Source of the DNA: Planctomycetota bacterium | GTDB taxonomy: Bacteria > Planctomycetota > Planctomycetia > Pirellulales > Lacipirellulaceae | Assembly (NCBI GenBank): GCA_013152205.1 | Contig: JAADGV010000111.1 | Coordinates: 116,668-180,667, forward strand | DNA: 64,000 nt | Direction: 5' to 3' | Shown here: positions 46,794 through 55,723 of the stretch, piece after piece | Layout: each line of letters opens with the position of its first letter | How positions within the stretch are numbered: position 1 is the stretch's first letter | Position numbers and translations under genes: made by a program | The notes under the pieces: model-generated | Seen by the model: only the letters and a program-made list of their open reading frames with translations | Told to the model about the DNA's origin: nothing | Database searches by the model: none

Positions 46794-48698
46794 CTAATGG
46801 ACGAAAATAAATTCGTTGCTGTTGAGTATTGCCCACCAGATGTCTTGCAAGGTGCCCACCACGTCGCCGCTGCGCGAGGCTAGCAGTTCGTTGCAGGCGT
46901 TGATTTCTTCTTTCGATGGCTGTCGCGCCAATGCCGCTCGATAGAGGTAGCCGATCTTCTGCCGACTCGACAGTTGGCGGTCGTTAGCAATTTTGTCGAG
47001 AAAACTTCCGCTATCGGTGCTACAGGCTCGCCGTATCAAGTCGCCATTCATCATGGTGAGCGTTTGCGGAATCGATCCGTTGAATGTCGTTGCCTCGGCT
47101 TGATCGTCGGTGCCAAAGGCCGTGCTAAATTGACGTAGCCAACGGTCTTTCAACGTCTTGCGACGTTCTCTCGAAACAGTCTCGTCGGCTTGGGTGGCCA
47201 CCAACAGCGATTCGTAGAGCTGTTCGGCTTGCATCTGGCGAACATAAAATCGGCTGAATTTTGCCGCGGCAATTCTCGGATCGTCTTTGGCATTCTGGCT
47301 CCCGATACGACTACTCAGAGCGTAGGGTTCGCTAAGCACGATCCATCGCATTAGCGATTTCACGTCGAAGCTCGTGGCACGAAAGGCCAACCCTAACTTA
47401 TCCATTAGCTCAGCATGCGAAGGCGGATTGTGGGGACCCATGTCGTCGCACGGTTTAGTAAATCCGTAGCCGAAAAAATGCGCCCAAATGCGATTGACCA
47501 ACGCCCGGTCAAAATCGCGGGCATCCGTGACAAGCTTGGCCAGTTCTTGGCGGCGGTCGACGTGTTCTAGGTAGCCACTGTTGCCATACTCGACGCCTTC
47601 GTCGCTAAATTGCTCGGCCAGCGAACTACCATCAATGAACACAGGATAGGCAACTTGAAGCTGTCCGTTGCGTAGTTCGTAGTAAATTGGCGCCGACTTC
47701 AGTTGCTCGGCATCCCGGTCGACTAGCTTGCCATTGCGGCGTTCAAGAAAGATTTCGCGACGATTGTCGCTATACAGCTCGCGTCCTTCGCCGGCAAAAT
47801 TCTGGTTGACGATTCGTCCGAGCCTACGGTTTTCATTGTCGGGGTCACGCATTCGTTCAACCCGTGCTTGGCGGAAAAAAGCGTTGAGTTCCCAAAACTG
47901 GTTCTGCCGATACTCATTGAACGGATGGTTGTGGCACTGCGTACATTGGACCGCCATCCCCAGGAATATCTGCGCGGTCTTCGCCGTTGCCTGAATGCCA
48001 TTCTCGTCAAGTTTTTCAATGAGGAAATTGACGGCGCCGTTGTGGTCTTCGGCTCGTGGGTCAGCACTTCCGGTGGCGGTGATTAGCTCCACTGCCAGTT
48101 GGTCGTATGGTTTGTTCTCTAGCAATGACTGCTGAAGGTAGCCTTCGAAGCCACCACGATTGATCAGTGACCGCCGTTCTCTCCCGCCGGTTCGGCCGAC
48201 GAAAACATTGGTCCAAAGTGTCGTCCAGTTGTTGCTATAATCGTCGAGATACTCGTCGCCAAGCAAACGGTCGACAAGCTCGCGTCGCTTTTGAGAGGAC
48301 TTCTGAGCGAGGAAGGCTTCAAGTTCACTCACGGTTGGTACGCGGCCAATCAGATCGAGGAACACGCGACGGCACCACTGGGCGTCGGTTGCCTGGCGAG
48401 AGGGGCGTAGGCCGTGGTCGCGCCAACCTACCCGGATCTGTTGGTTAATCAGATCGACAGGCCCGGTGTCTCCAGAGTTGGGCTTGGCAGACTTGCTCGA
48501 TGTCGGCTCTGCCGCTCTCAATGGCAGAGTCGCAGGACGTAAGCCGACCGCAGTGCCAGCCAGCGCTAAGGCTAGGCAGAGGAAACTTCTTACTGCACGT
48601 CCTAAAACAGTTTGGTCGCTCAGATTTTCCCGACCGCTGGATACTTCCAACCCAGTTCGGGGATAGGCTCTCGGAGTTTCTTGAAATGGTCGGGCCAT
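46794..48698 (-). CDS. DUF1549/DUF1553 secreted protein with CxxCH, second copy
   Basis: 634 aa. Unusually long N-terminal lead before the hydrophobic signal segment (AVRSFLCLALALAGTAVGLR, near 35-54), with ATG at 48698 as the only plausible start. DUF1549 spans about 80-290, with CTQCHNHPFNEYRQNQFWEL from residue 252; DUF1553 spans about 380-620. The CxxCH may bind haem c. Partner of the DUF1501 gene downstream. The pair is more divergent than a recent duplicate of the 12.7-15.7 kb pair. Confidence 0.9.
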   Translation of the reverse strand: MARPFQETPRAYPRTGLEVSSGRENLSDQTVLGRAVRSFLCLALALAGTAVGLRPATLPLRAAEPTSSKSAKPNSGDTGPVDLINQQIRVGWRDHGLRPSRQATDAQWCRRVFLDLIGRVPTVSELEAFLAQKSSQKRRELVDRLLGDEYLDDYSNNWTTLWTNVFVGRTGGRERRSLINRGGFEGYLQQSLLENKPYDQLAVELITATGSADPRAEDHNGAVNFLIEKLDENGIQATAKTAQIFLGMAVQCTQCHNHPFNEYRQNQFWELNAFFRQARVERMRDPDNENRRLGRIVNQNFAGEGRELYSDNRREIFLERRNGKLVDRDAEQLKSAPIYYELRNGQLQVAYPVFIDGSSLAEQFSDEGVEYGNSGYLEHVDRRQELAKLVTDARDFDRALVNRIWAHFFGYGFTKPCDDMGPHNPPSHAELMDKLGLAFRATSFDVKSLMRWIVLSEPYALSSRIGSQNAKDDPRIAAAKFSRFYVRQMQAEQLYESLLVATQADETVSRERRKTLKDRWLRQFSTAFGTDDQAEATTFNGSIPQTLTMMNGDLIRRACSTDSGSFLDKIANDRQLSSRQKIGYLYRAALARQPSKEEINACNELLASRSGDVVGTLQDIWWAILNSNEFIFVH

Positions 48699-48966
48699 CG
48701 GACGTTAGTCTTGAGCAGGAGAAGTGAACGAGACTCAAGTGGTTGTCTACTATCAGCCTATGGTAACCGGTCACGGTCGCCAGCTATACCACTTACGAGC
48801 CCCCAGCCCAGCGATACGACCCCAATTTCACCCAAGAAGCCAATTTGGCGGCCACGTGAAATTGTGGCAAAAGTTTATTTTTTTTGTGGCTGCTCGACTT
48901 CCCTCCGCCAAGACAGACTGTATCGAAACAGCACAGGTGTTCAAAAGTAATACACCAGATATGCAA

Positions 48967-49380
48967 CAGGCGAGCCAAGCAGGTTCTTATGAACACTCCC
49001 GGGCTCGCCTAAGCATGTGGGCCTCGGCAACAACAAATGGCGGCCCTATGGGGAGGGATGGGCCGCCAAAAGCTGTTACCTATCTTGTTCTGGCCCTCAA
49101 TAAGTGCCTCTATCTTGCAGCCGACCCCAGTATTTGCCTCTTCTCTGTACCGGCCCAGCCATGCGTTCCAAACATGTCGTACCGAACTGGTCGTCGTCTG
49201 CAACTTTCACTAAAGCAAAGGCCATGCCAAAACCGACAGCCTTGGCTTGATGCGTCACCGTGAAAACCGGATTTTGACTTCTGAGAGCATCGCTAGCCCA
49301 GATTTCACCGGTATTCCGCTACGAGTCCGAAAAGCGCCGTCAAAAAATGAGATCCGACTGTTGCGCAAATGACGGCGCAT
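48967..49380. promoter_or_regulatory. Non-coding region with three strong hairpins
   Basis: The gap 48699-49559 has no convincing gene. Three stems stand out: AGGCGAGCC with GGCTCGCCT (about 48970-49013), GGCGGCCC with GGGCCGCC (about 49039-49068), and GCGCCGTCA with TGACGGCGC (about 49334-49380). They could be terminators, structured RNA or repeat remains. The bases 49293-49329 are echoed at 63845-63884. Confidence 0.45.
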
Positions 49381-49559
49381 AAGTTGTCTGGCGCCGTACT
49401 GATAGCCACTCGACATTACCTAAACGCAATGATAGAAATAGTTTATGAGTTGCACCGAAATAATGGTACGCTAAGTGCAACTACCTATATCAAAGCGGTT
49501 ATCAAACTTCCACCAGCCACCCAGCCGCTTAGAGTACACAACCTATAAGAGAGGGAATC

Positions 49560-49835
49560 ATGTTCAAGCGATTAGTAATCACGACTGTGTTAATTGGGGG
49601 ATTTGCCTTTGCAGGTGCTGCTGATGCCAATGCCTGGGGCGTTCGGAGAATTGCACCTGTTCGACGCATAGCTGCCCGAGCGGTGCTGCCTCCGTATCCG
49701 GTCGCTCGCCGAGTGGTAGCGGGACCGATCGTTCACCGACCGGTCGTTTACGCCCGGCCAGTTGTCTATGCACGCCCCGTGGTCTATGCCCGGCCAGTTA
49801 TTTATGCAGCCCCAACCGTGTATTTCGGCTATTAA
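49560..49835 (+). CDS. Small secreted protein with VYARPV repeats
   Basis: 91 aa. Signal peptide MFKRLVITTVLIGGFAFAGA with cleavage near ADANA. The mature part is Arg/Pro/Val/Tyr-only in character: IAPVRRIAARAVLPPYPVAR then repeated VYARPV units (three near-perfect) and the end YAAPTVYFGY. Good Shine-Dalgarno GAGAGGGA and own terminator (49902-49938) show a stand-alone gene. The composition suggests a surface or matrix peptide able to bind polyanions or assemble via Tyr/Arg; this is inference. Confidence 0.85.
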   Translation: MFKRLVITTVLIGGFAFAGAADANAWGVRRIAPVRRIAARAVLPPYPVARRVVAGPIVHRPVVYARPVVYARPVVYARPVIYAAPTVYFGY

Positions 49836-49901
49836 CCACGAAATACAAACCAATAAGCGTTGTCTGCGGGGAGTGTAAAAGCTCTGCGGATGAATAGATG
49901 A

Positions 49902-49938
49902 GCCTGTCAGCTTGTGTCGAGCTGGCAGGCATTTTTTA
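49902..49938 (+). terminator. Terminator after the VYARPV gene
   Basis: GCCTGTCAGCT (49902-49912) pairs with AGCTGGCAGGC (49920-49930, one G-U), loop TGTGTCG, followed by a run of six T. Confidence 0.9.
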
Positions 49939-50098
49939 TGGAGGTTTGAATTGCCAGCTCGCAACCAGACAATCGGCACACTCTGAATAATCCTCAATCT
50001 TTACCAGCAAACAACCCGATGACAGAAGAGAGGGCAAATCCCAGGGAGGGGATACGCCTGTTTCGTGCGTTTACATTTCTGTTATCGAGAACCAAGCC

Positions 50099-51604
50099 AT
50101 GCTGGTTATTATCAGCGACCTTCATCTGACCGATGGGACAAGCGGTGCGACGATTTCGCCGGGAGCTTTTCAGCTACTTGCTGAAAGACTGGCCGATCTG
50201 GGCATGAGCGCGTCGCGAAGGCGCGATGGCACCTATCGCCCGATCGAACGAATCGATCTTTTGTTGCTAGGCGATGTGCTCGATGCCATCCGCTCTACCA
50301 AATGGCTGGGCGATCGTGCGCGACCTTGGGACGATACCAAGTCGCCGGCCCTGTTCGAGATGGTTTCCCAGATCACTAGCGATATCCTTGTTCACAATAA
50401 TCAAGCGCTGGGCGAATTTCGCAGGTTGGCCCAACAAGGAGTTTCGCTTCCTGCTGCCACCAACGAGGGACGTATGGCAGGCGGCGAATTGCAGCCCGTT
50501 CCCGTACGCATCCATTACATGGTTGGCAATCACGACTGGTTCTACCACCTGCCGGGCGAAAACTACAATCAATTGCGGCGAAAAATCGCCTCGCACATGG
50601 GCTTGGCCACTTACCCTGACGCACCTTTTCCACATGAGATTTGGGAAAGCAACGAGCTGGTGCAAGTCATGCGACGGCATAAAGTGTTTGCTCGGCATGG
50701 CGACGTTTACGACCCGTTCAATTACGAGGGCGACCGCGACGCAAGTAGCTTGGGGGATGTGATCGTCCTCGAACTGCTCAATCGCTTTGGCGTCAAAGTA
50801 AGGCAAGAGCTAGGCGACGATTTGCCCAACACCGCGTTGGCAGGCTTGCAAGAGATCGACAACGTCCGGCCCTTGCTATTAATCCCGGTTTGGATTGATG
50901 GCCTACTGGAACGAAGTTGCCCCCAACCGGCTATTCGCAAAGAAGTAAAACGAATCTGGGACGGCTTGGCCGACGAGTTCCTCGAACATCCCTTCGTTCA
51001 ACAACGCGATACTTGGTGCCCCGTCGATATTGTCGATGGCTTGCAAAAAGCGTTGAAATTCAGCCGGCGATTGTCGGTTGGCTGGGCCAGTTGGGTTGCC
51101 CAGTGGATTGCTGAACTTCGGGGGGCAAGTCAAAGCTCCTATTATTCTCACGCGCTTACCGAACAGGACTTCCGCAATCGGCGGGCGAAGCATATCGTTT
51201 ATGGGCATACCCATCACGCCGAAGTGGTTCCGCTCGACGCAAGTTACGCAGACGGTTATGTGTTGCACCAAGCCTATTTTAATTCAGGCACCTGGCGCCG
51301 AGTTCATGAACAGACGCAGTTTGCTCCTCGCGAACACGAGTTTATCGCTGCTGACACAATGACTTACCTTGCGTTCTACAAGGACGACGAACGCGGTGGC
51401 CGACCTTATGAAACCTGGACGGGTACGCTGGGATTGCACCCCCTAACCACGAGCAACTACCGCGTGGATTCGGCGACCAACTCTGGAATCAATACCAATG
51501 CCCCGGGCCAACCAATTTCGACACCAAACGTACCGGTCCGAGCGCCCCACTTCGCCGTACCACTTGCTCCCAGCAGTCGAGCCAACCCCACCGCAAACGG
51601 CTGA
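50099..51604 (+). CDS. Calcineurin-like metallophosphoesterase
   Basis: 501 aa. Dinuclear-metal phosphoesterase fold with all motifs: LVIISDLHLTDGTSG at the N-terminus, IDLLLLGDVLDAIRS, MVGNHDWFYHL (GNHD), HGDVYDPFNYEGDRD, and HIVYGHTHHAEVVPLDAS. The metal ligands Asp, His, Asn and His are therefore present. No signal peptide. The last 60 residues are low-complexity Ser/Pro/Asn and run into the next gene, whose start lies 107 bp before this stop. Substrate unknown; coupling with an alpha/beta hydrolase suggests joint action on an ester or nucleotide substrate. Confidence 0.87.
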   Translation: MLVIISDLHLTDGTSGATISPGAFQLLAERLADLGMSASRRRDGTYRPIERIDLLLLGDVLDAIRSTKWLGDRARPWDDTKSPALFEMVSQITSDILVHNNQALGEFRRLAQQGVSLPAATNEGRMAGGELQPVPVRIHYMVGNHDWFYHLPGENYNQLRRKIASHMGLATYPDAPFPHEIWESNELVQVMRRHKVFARHGDVYDPFNYEGDRDASSLGDVIVLELLNRFGVKVRQELGDDLPNTALAGLQEIDNVRPLLLIPVWIDGLLERSCPQPAIRKEVKRIWDGLADEFLEHPFVQQRDTWCPVDIVDGLQKALKFSRRLSVGWASWVAQWIAELRGASQSSYYSHALTEQDFRNRRAKHIVYGHTHHAEVVPLDASYADGYVLHQAYFNSGTWRRVHEQTQFAPREHEFIAADTMTYLAFYKDDERGGRPYETWTGTLGLHPLTTSNYRVDSATNSGINTNAPGQPISTPNVPVRAPHFAVPLAPSSRANPTANG

Positions 51605-52685
51605 GTTTGCCGCGGCGATTCAATCTGCCGGCGCGGCGTTTGGCAACGCGGGCGTCGCAGCGGTCTACTGTGTGCATGGTACCTTTGCCGGCAACGATGC
51701 TCTGGGACTGTTGACCGAGCTTGCACGGTTCGCCCCCGGCGTGAGCAAATCGCTCAGCCGTCTGGGCAAACAGACGGTCGATTGGGTAGCCGGCGAGACG
51801 GGCAACTATACGCCTGCCTACGTTGCCGCGATGCAGGAAGGCCTTAGCGTCGGTGCCGGTCGTACAATCCCGGTGCGATTATTCAATTGGTCGAGTCAAA
51901 ACAATCACATCGGCCGCGCGGATGGTGCAATTCGCCTCATTGATGAGCTGGCCCGATTTGCCGAGACGGTTGCCAACGACGGCAGCGCGGCGGACGAGCC
52001 ACCTCGCATTCTGCTATGGGGCCATAGCCATGCGGGAAATGTGTTTGCTCTGCTGACGAACCTGTTGGGCAGCGATACAGAAGCTCGCGACGAGTTTTTC
52101 GAAGCGGCACAAGTTTTCTACCAGCCGTGGTTGAGGCGAGACGTCGATCTGCCTGTTTGGCCGCGTGTGCGAAAGCTACTAGAAGACACGGAGCATCCGC
52201 TGCGAAAAATGGCGATCGATGTGGTCACGTTTGGCACGCCCATACGCTACGGTTGGGAGACCGCCGCCTACTCGAAGCTGTTGCATTTCATCCATCATCG
52301 GCCTCCAATCGGCGCGCCCGAGTATCAGGCCCCATGCCCCATCGAGCCGCGTCGTCTGCTCGAAGCGGCTGATGGAGACTACATTCAGCAAATCGGTATC
52401 GCCGGGTCCAATTTCATTCCCAATATCTTTGCGGTGAGAACTTTGATTGCTGATTGGCGACTCGATAAATTTTTTGAACGCAATATCCCGCGCGAGCGGA
52501 TATTGACGAGGCTTCGCCATCGAACTCGTGTTCCCGACGAAGGAACCACATTGCTCATAGATTATCAAGGGATTGAGTCGGGCGTTCACAATCACCTCGC
52601 CGGGCATGCGCTCTACACACGGCACAAATGGCTCCCCTTTCATTGCCAACAGGTAGCCGAGCGACTCTACGGCAGCGAAGCGTAA
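51498..52685 (+). CDS. Alpha/beta-hydrolase-fold protein
   Basis: 395 aa from ATG 51498. Oxyanion-hole strand VAAVYCVHGTFAGNDALG, then the nucleophile elbow LLWGHSHAGNVFALL (G-H-S-H-A-G, Ser as nucleophile), and late His in GVHNHLAGHALY as a possible catalytic base. Lipase-like by motif only; no subfamily named. It overlaps the metallophosphoesterase end by 107 bp in another frame. The HG strand at about residue 55 rules out starts after 51640, though a TTG near 51561 could shorten the overlap to about 44 bp. Confidence 0.82.
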   Translation: MPRANQFRHQTYRSERPTSPYHLLPAVEPTPPQTAEFAAAIQSAGAAFGNAGVAAVYCVHGTFAGNDALGLLTELARFAPGVSKSLSRLGKQTVDWVAGETGNYTPAYVAAMQEGLSVGAGRTIPVRLFNWSSQNNHIGRADGAIRLIDELARFAETVANDGSAADEPPRILLWGHSHAGNVFALLTNLLGSDTEARDEFFEAAQVFYQPWLRRDVDLPVWPRVRKLLEDTEHPLRKMAIDVVTFGTPIRYGWETAAYSKLLHFIHHRPPIGAPEYQAPCPIEPRRLLEAADGDYIQQIGIAGSNFIPNIFAVRTLIADWRLDKFFERNIPRERILTRLRHRTRVPDEGTTLLIDYQGIESGVHNHLAGHALYTRHKWLPFHCQQVAERLYGSEA

Positions 52686-52886
52686 TCGTTCAGGCTACGT
52701 GATTGAGATTTGTGCGATTGTCCTGCGCGTCGATTTGCTTGGTCCGCACATCGACAATCCTACACAACTCCGCAATAATGCGATCCTATGCCACCACTGA
52801 ACCATGACAAATCCCCCGTAACCGACGCATGGTCACTTCAAATCGTATGACGGTTAACCCAAAAACTAACAAGTGAGCAAATAACC

Positions 52887-53360
52887 ATGAGCGACTGGAT
52901 CGAGCCTGGCAAAAAGGCCCCGGCCTTCACCCTTGCTGCTGACGATGGCAGCAAAGTACGTCTCTTGGAGCTAAAAGGTAGCCCCGTCGTGCTGTACTTT
53001 TATCCGCGAGACAACACCCCTGGCTGCACTCGTGAGGCCTGTGCGTTCCGCGATCGGCAAGCTGAAATCAAGAAACTGGGGGCCAAGGTCTTTGGTATTA
53101 GCCCGGATAGCGTCGAAAGTCATGTGAAGTTTCGCGACAAGTACAAACTGAATTTTCCGCTGCTGGTGGATGCTGATCATAAGATGGCAGAAAAGTATGG
53201 CGCTTGGCGCGAAAAGAACATGTACGGCAAGAAGTCGATGGGCATCCAGCGGAGTACTTACTTGATCGGTGCAGACGGAAAAGTTGCCAAGCTCTGGAAG
53301 CGTGTCAAAGTGGATGGGCATGATCAACAGGTGATTGATGCGATTGCGGAGCTTGGTTGA
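52887..53360 (+). CDS. bcp: Peroxiredoxin, thioredoxin-dependent thiol peroxidase Bcp
   Basis: 157 aa. Reduces hydroperoxides. Peroxidatic Cys47 in DNTPGCTREACAFRD and resolving Cys52 five residues later, the Bcp/PrxQ arrangement; Thr and Arg of the active site are in place (YPRDNTPGC and STYLIGADGKV). It starts WIEPGKKAPAFTLAADDGSK and ends HDQQVIDAIAELG. Length is typical. Cytoplasmic, with thioredoxin as reductant in known members. Single gene preceded by 200 bp without features. Confidence 0.96.
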   Translation: MSDWIEPGKKAPAFTLAADDGSKVRLLELKGSPVVLYFYPRDNTPGCTREACAFRDRQAEIKKLGAKVFGISPDSVESHVKFRDKYKLNFPLLVDADHKMAEKYGAWREKNMYGKKSMGIQRSTYLIGADGKVAKLWKRVKVDGHDQQVIDAIAELG

Positions 53361-53594
53361 TTTTTCTGTTGAATTCCCACCCGGAGGGTGGGGCTATGTT
53401 TGGCGGGGGGCTCTATAACCGGCATGGTCGTTTGGCAAGCTGTGATCCGAACAGTGCCTGTGAAACCCTTCCGCCCTTGCCGGTTCTTTAGTCAAACGGT
53501 ATGGAAAATTCTTAACTTTGGTGCGTCTTGGGCCAGCATGTTTGCCAGTAGCGTGTAGAGTTACCTTGAACACGGCAGACACACAGCTGCCGAC

Positions 53595-53656
53595 GGTTGG
53601 GCGAGCCACTGATTGGCTCCCCATTCGCTCGCCCAACCTTGTTCTATTTTTTTGCA
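53595..53656 (+). terminator. Terminator-like hairpin
   Basis: GGTTGGGCGAG (53595-53605) pairs perfectly with CTCGCCCAACC (53628-53638), followed by a T-rich run of TTGTTCTATTTTTTT. It lies 235 bp after bcp. The rest of the gap 53361-53821 holds no gene. Confidence 0.65.
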
Positions 53657-53821
53657 TTCGTACCGTCATTGCTTCTCATCTGACGTACTTCTCTGATCCG
53701 ATGGTCGAGTCTGAACCCTGCGAGCAGACGCTGTGTCTTGTTGGTAAGCGAGCCCAAGGTTACCACGTGGCCGCCCTTTTTTGTCGGCGACCCATTCTAC
53801 GAAACGAAGGAGGATCGCCGT

Positions 53822-54241
53822 ATGATGTACGCAAAGCCTGCTCAAGTTTTGGTGACAACGATGCCCAACCCTACAAATCAAAATATCGCACTGCGCCGGC
53901 AAGTCTCGGCGGCTGTTGCAAAGCTGCGTGTGCCCTGTGAACACGGTCCAGCCGCGAAAGAATCCGTCTCTAGCGATTCCCTTCAAGCGAGGCTCTCTCC
54001 GATCGACCAACGCGGACGATGGAAATCGTCGCTGGCGATCGATATCAAAGACTTCGATGAACGTGGCATTACGTTTTATCACCAACTGCCCCTGAGCGAT
54101 CGGCGTGCGATGCTGGTGATCGAAAGTCCACAATTGGGGCGACTCACCACAGAAGTTGATCTCACTTGGTGCCGCTTTAATCGGACCGGTCGATATACCA
54201 GCGGCGGTCGATTCGTCCAACGGGCAAGCAAATCCGCCTAG
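53822..54241 (+). CDS. PilZ-like small protein
   Basis: 139 aa from ATG 53822, which has the best Shine-Dalgarno in the window (AAGGAGG with normal spacing). The core SSLAIDIKDFDERGITFYHQ, LPLSDRRAMLVIESPQLGRL, TTEVDLTWCRFNRTGRYTSG and GGRFVQ has the strand order of a PilZ domain: an early DxxxxGI block and a late GxxxxGGRF block. The RxxxR switch of c-di-GMP binders is not clear, so ligand binding is doubtful. The N-terminus (MPNPTNQNIALRRQVSAAVA) is helical. A planctomycete PilZ relative is the best guess. Confidence 0.65.
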   Translation: MMYAKPAQVLVTTMPNPTNQNIALRRQVSAAVAKLRVPCEHGPAAKESVSSDSLQARLSPIDQRGRWKSSLAIDIKDFDERGITFYHQLPLSDRRAMLVIESPQLGRLTTEVDLTWCRFNRTGRYTSGGRFVQRASKSA

Positions 54242-54328
54242 CAGTTTGCCTATCCTGAATTGACGGGTGCCACTGTAAAAGTATGCAAACTCCGTCGGGT
54301 CGGGGTTTCTCCTCCCTCCCCCCTTAAT

Positions 54329-54357
54329 GCGGCCGCCTTCGAGGCGGCCGTGTTTCG
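54329..54357 (+). terminator. Terminator after the PilZ-like gene
   Basis: CGGCCGCC pairs with GGCGGCCG around TTCGA (54330-54350), followed by TGTTTCGTT. Confidence 0.6.
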
Positions 54358-54503
54358 TTGGTTTGCTGTTTTTCTGCGGAAATCGTGCAGCGGTTTGCCT
54401 TGAGCGGCGACTATGGGATATCCTCAGGGTTCTTCTAGGGGCTGGGTGTTCGGAACCATCCTGCCCTGATTACTTTCTGTAATTTTGAACACGAGAGGAG
54501 AAA

Positions 54504-55298
54504 ATGATGTCGCGATTTTCTGTGGGTGCGGTGTGCGCATTGCTAACGCTGGCCGGTTTGACCATGAGCGGGCACCTGGGAGCGCAAGAAGAAAACAATT
54601 CGCCCGGCTTAGAGGCAGCTAATCACACGGAGGTAAAAAATGCGGAAGAACGTATTGAAGCGATTCTCGATCGACGGCTGAAAGCGCCGCTCGAGTTTGA
54701 AGAGGAGCCCCTATCGGACGCTTGCGCACAAATTGCTGATGAGTATGAGTTGCTCATTCAATTCGACAATGCGGCTTTTGATGAAATCGCAATTAGCCCG
54801 GATACGGAATTTACGTTGGCGCCGGTACGAAATGTCATGCTACGTTCAGCGCTCAACCTCATGCTCAAGCAGCCGGGTCTTGAAGATCTGACGTACATCA
54901 TTGAAAATGAAGTGCTGTTGTTTACGACCGAAGAACGGGCCAATGAATCTCTGGTCACACGAGTCTATCGTGTTGACGACTTGGATTGCAGCGAAAGTGC
55001 CTTAGACTCTAAGAGCCTTCCGCAGAGCCAGGTTCGAAGCAGCAAGCGGTCGGAAAAATCGAAACAACCAAACCGCTCTACGAGGTGTCGTAAAGTGAAT
55101 TACTACGGTTCATTGCCTCAGGTGATCGTTGATTGTATCGATTTTGATTCTTGGCAAAGAAACGGTACCGGCGAGGGCGAAATTTACGTCATGAAACCTG
55201 GGATTCTTGTTGTTTCTCAAACACGTAAGGTCCACCGAAAAATTATTGAGCTTCTAGCCGACCTGCGAGATGTCTCGGCAGAAATCAGAGGAAAGTGA
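54504..55298 (+). CDS. Secreted STN/secretin-N-like protein
   Basis: 264 aa. Signal peptide VGAVCALLTLAGLTMSGHLG then AQEENNSPG. The mature region has the layout of the short secretin/TonB N-terminal (STN) domain: DRRLKAPLEFEEEPLSDACA, QIADEYELLIQFDNAAFDEI, MLRSALNLMLKQPGLEDLTY, IIENEVLLFTTEERANESLV, then TRVYRVDDLDC. A later second repeat (VNYYGSLPQVIVDCIDFDSW to PGILVVSQTRKVHRKIIELL) looks like another copy. Such STN proteins without secretin pore occur in numbers in Planctomycetes. Good GAGAGGAGA box. Periplasmic scaffold role is inferred. Confidence 0.8.
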   Translation: MMSRFSVGAVCALLTLAGLTMSGHLGAQEENNSPGLEAANHTEVKNAEERIEAILDRRLKAPLEFEEEPLSDACAQIADEYELLIQFDNAAFDEIAISPDTEFTLAPVRNVMLRSALNLMLKQPGLEDLTYIIENEVLLFTTEERANESLVTRVYRVDDLDCSESALDSKSLPQSQVRSSKRSEKSKQPNRSTRCRKVNYYGSLPQVIVDCIDFDSWQRNGTGEGEIYVMKPGILVVSQTRKVHRKIIELLADLRDVSAEIRGK

Positions 55299-55366
55299 AG
55301 TCGCTGTTAGCGAGGGTTTTTCGCTACGAAGGACACAGCGGGGCCTTTGGACGTAAATAAAAAAGG

Positions 55367-55440
55367 GAACCGCTAATCAGCGCTAATACACGCTAATAGG
55401 TGAAAGAAATGCGAAAAACAGACCTAGGATTAGCGGTTCC
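55367..55440. repeat. Inverted repeat after the STN-like gene
   Basis: GGAACCGCTAATC (55367-55379) has its perfect complement at 55428-55440; the words CGCTAAT repeat between them. The gap 55299-55723 contains this and no gene. Confidence 0.7.
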
Positions 55441-55723
55441 TTCTTACAAAAAAAATTGTGTCAAGAAAACAAGATTTTACGGGCTTGTCTTACAAAGAGA
55501 ACGACGGCCAGATCGCACCGCGGCAAATTTGGCACTCCCGGACAGGATGACCGGGCTATATCCTGAAGCACTCGAAGGATAAATGAAACTGATCCACGCC
55601 TTGCCTACAGCATGTCGCCATCGTTCTCGTCATGCTCGTTGTGGTTGAATTGTCTCCGTTGCGACCCTGAGTTAAGCTGAGGGGGCTTATGCAAGTTCCT
55701 TTATTTCACGGTAGGTAGCGTCG

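Noticed and set aside
48724..49263. 179-aa ORF in the gap before the VYARPV gene
   Set aside because: Low-quality amino-acid text, contains three RNA-like hairpins, no known motif.
55400..55582. 60-aa ORF after the STN-like gene
   Set aside because: Begins inside an inverted repeat and has no recognisable features.
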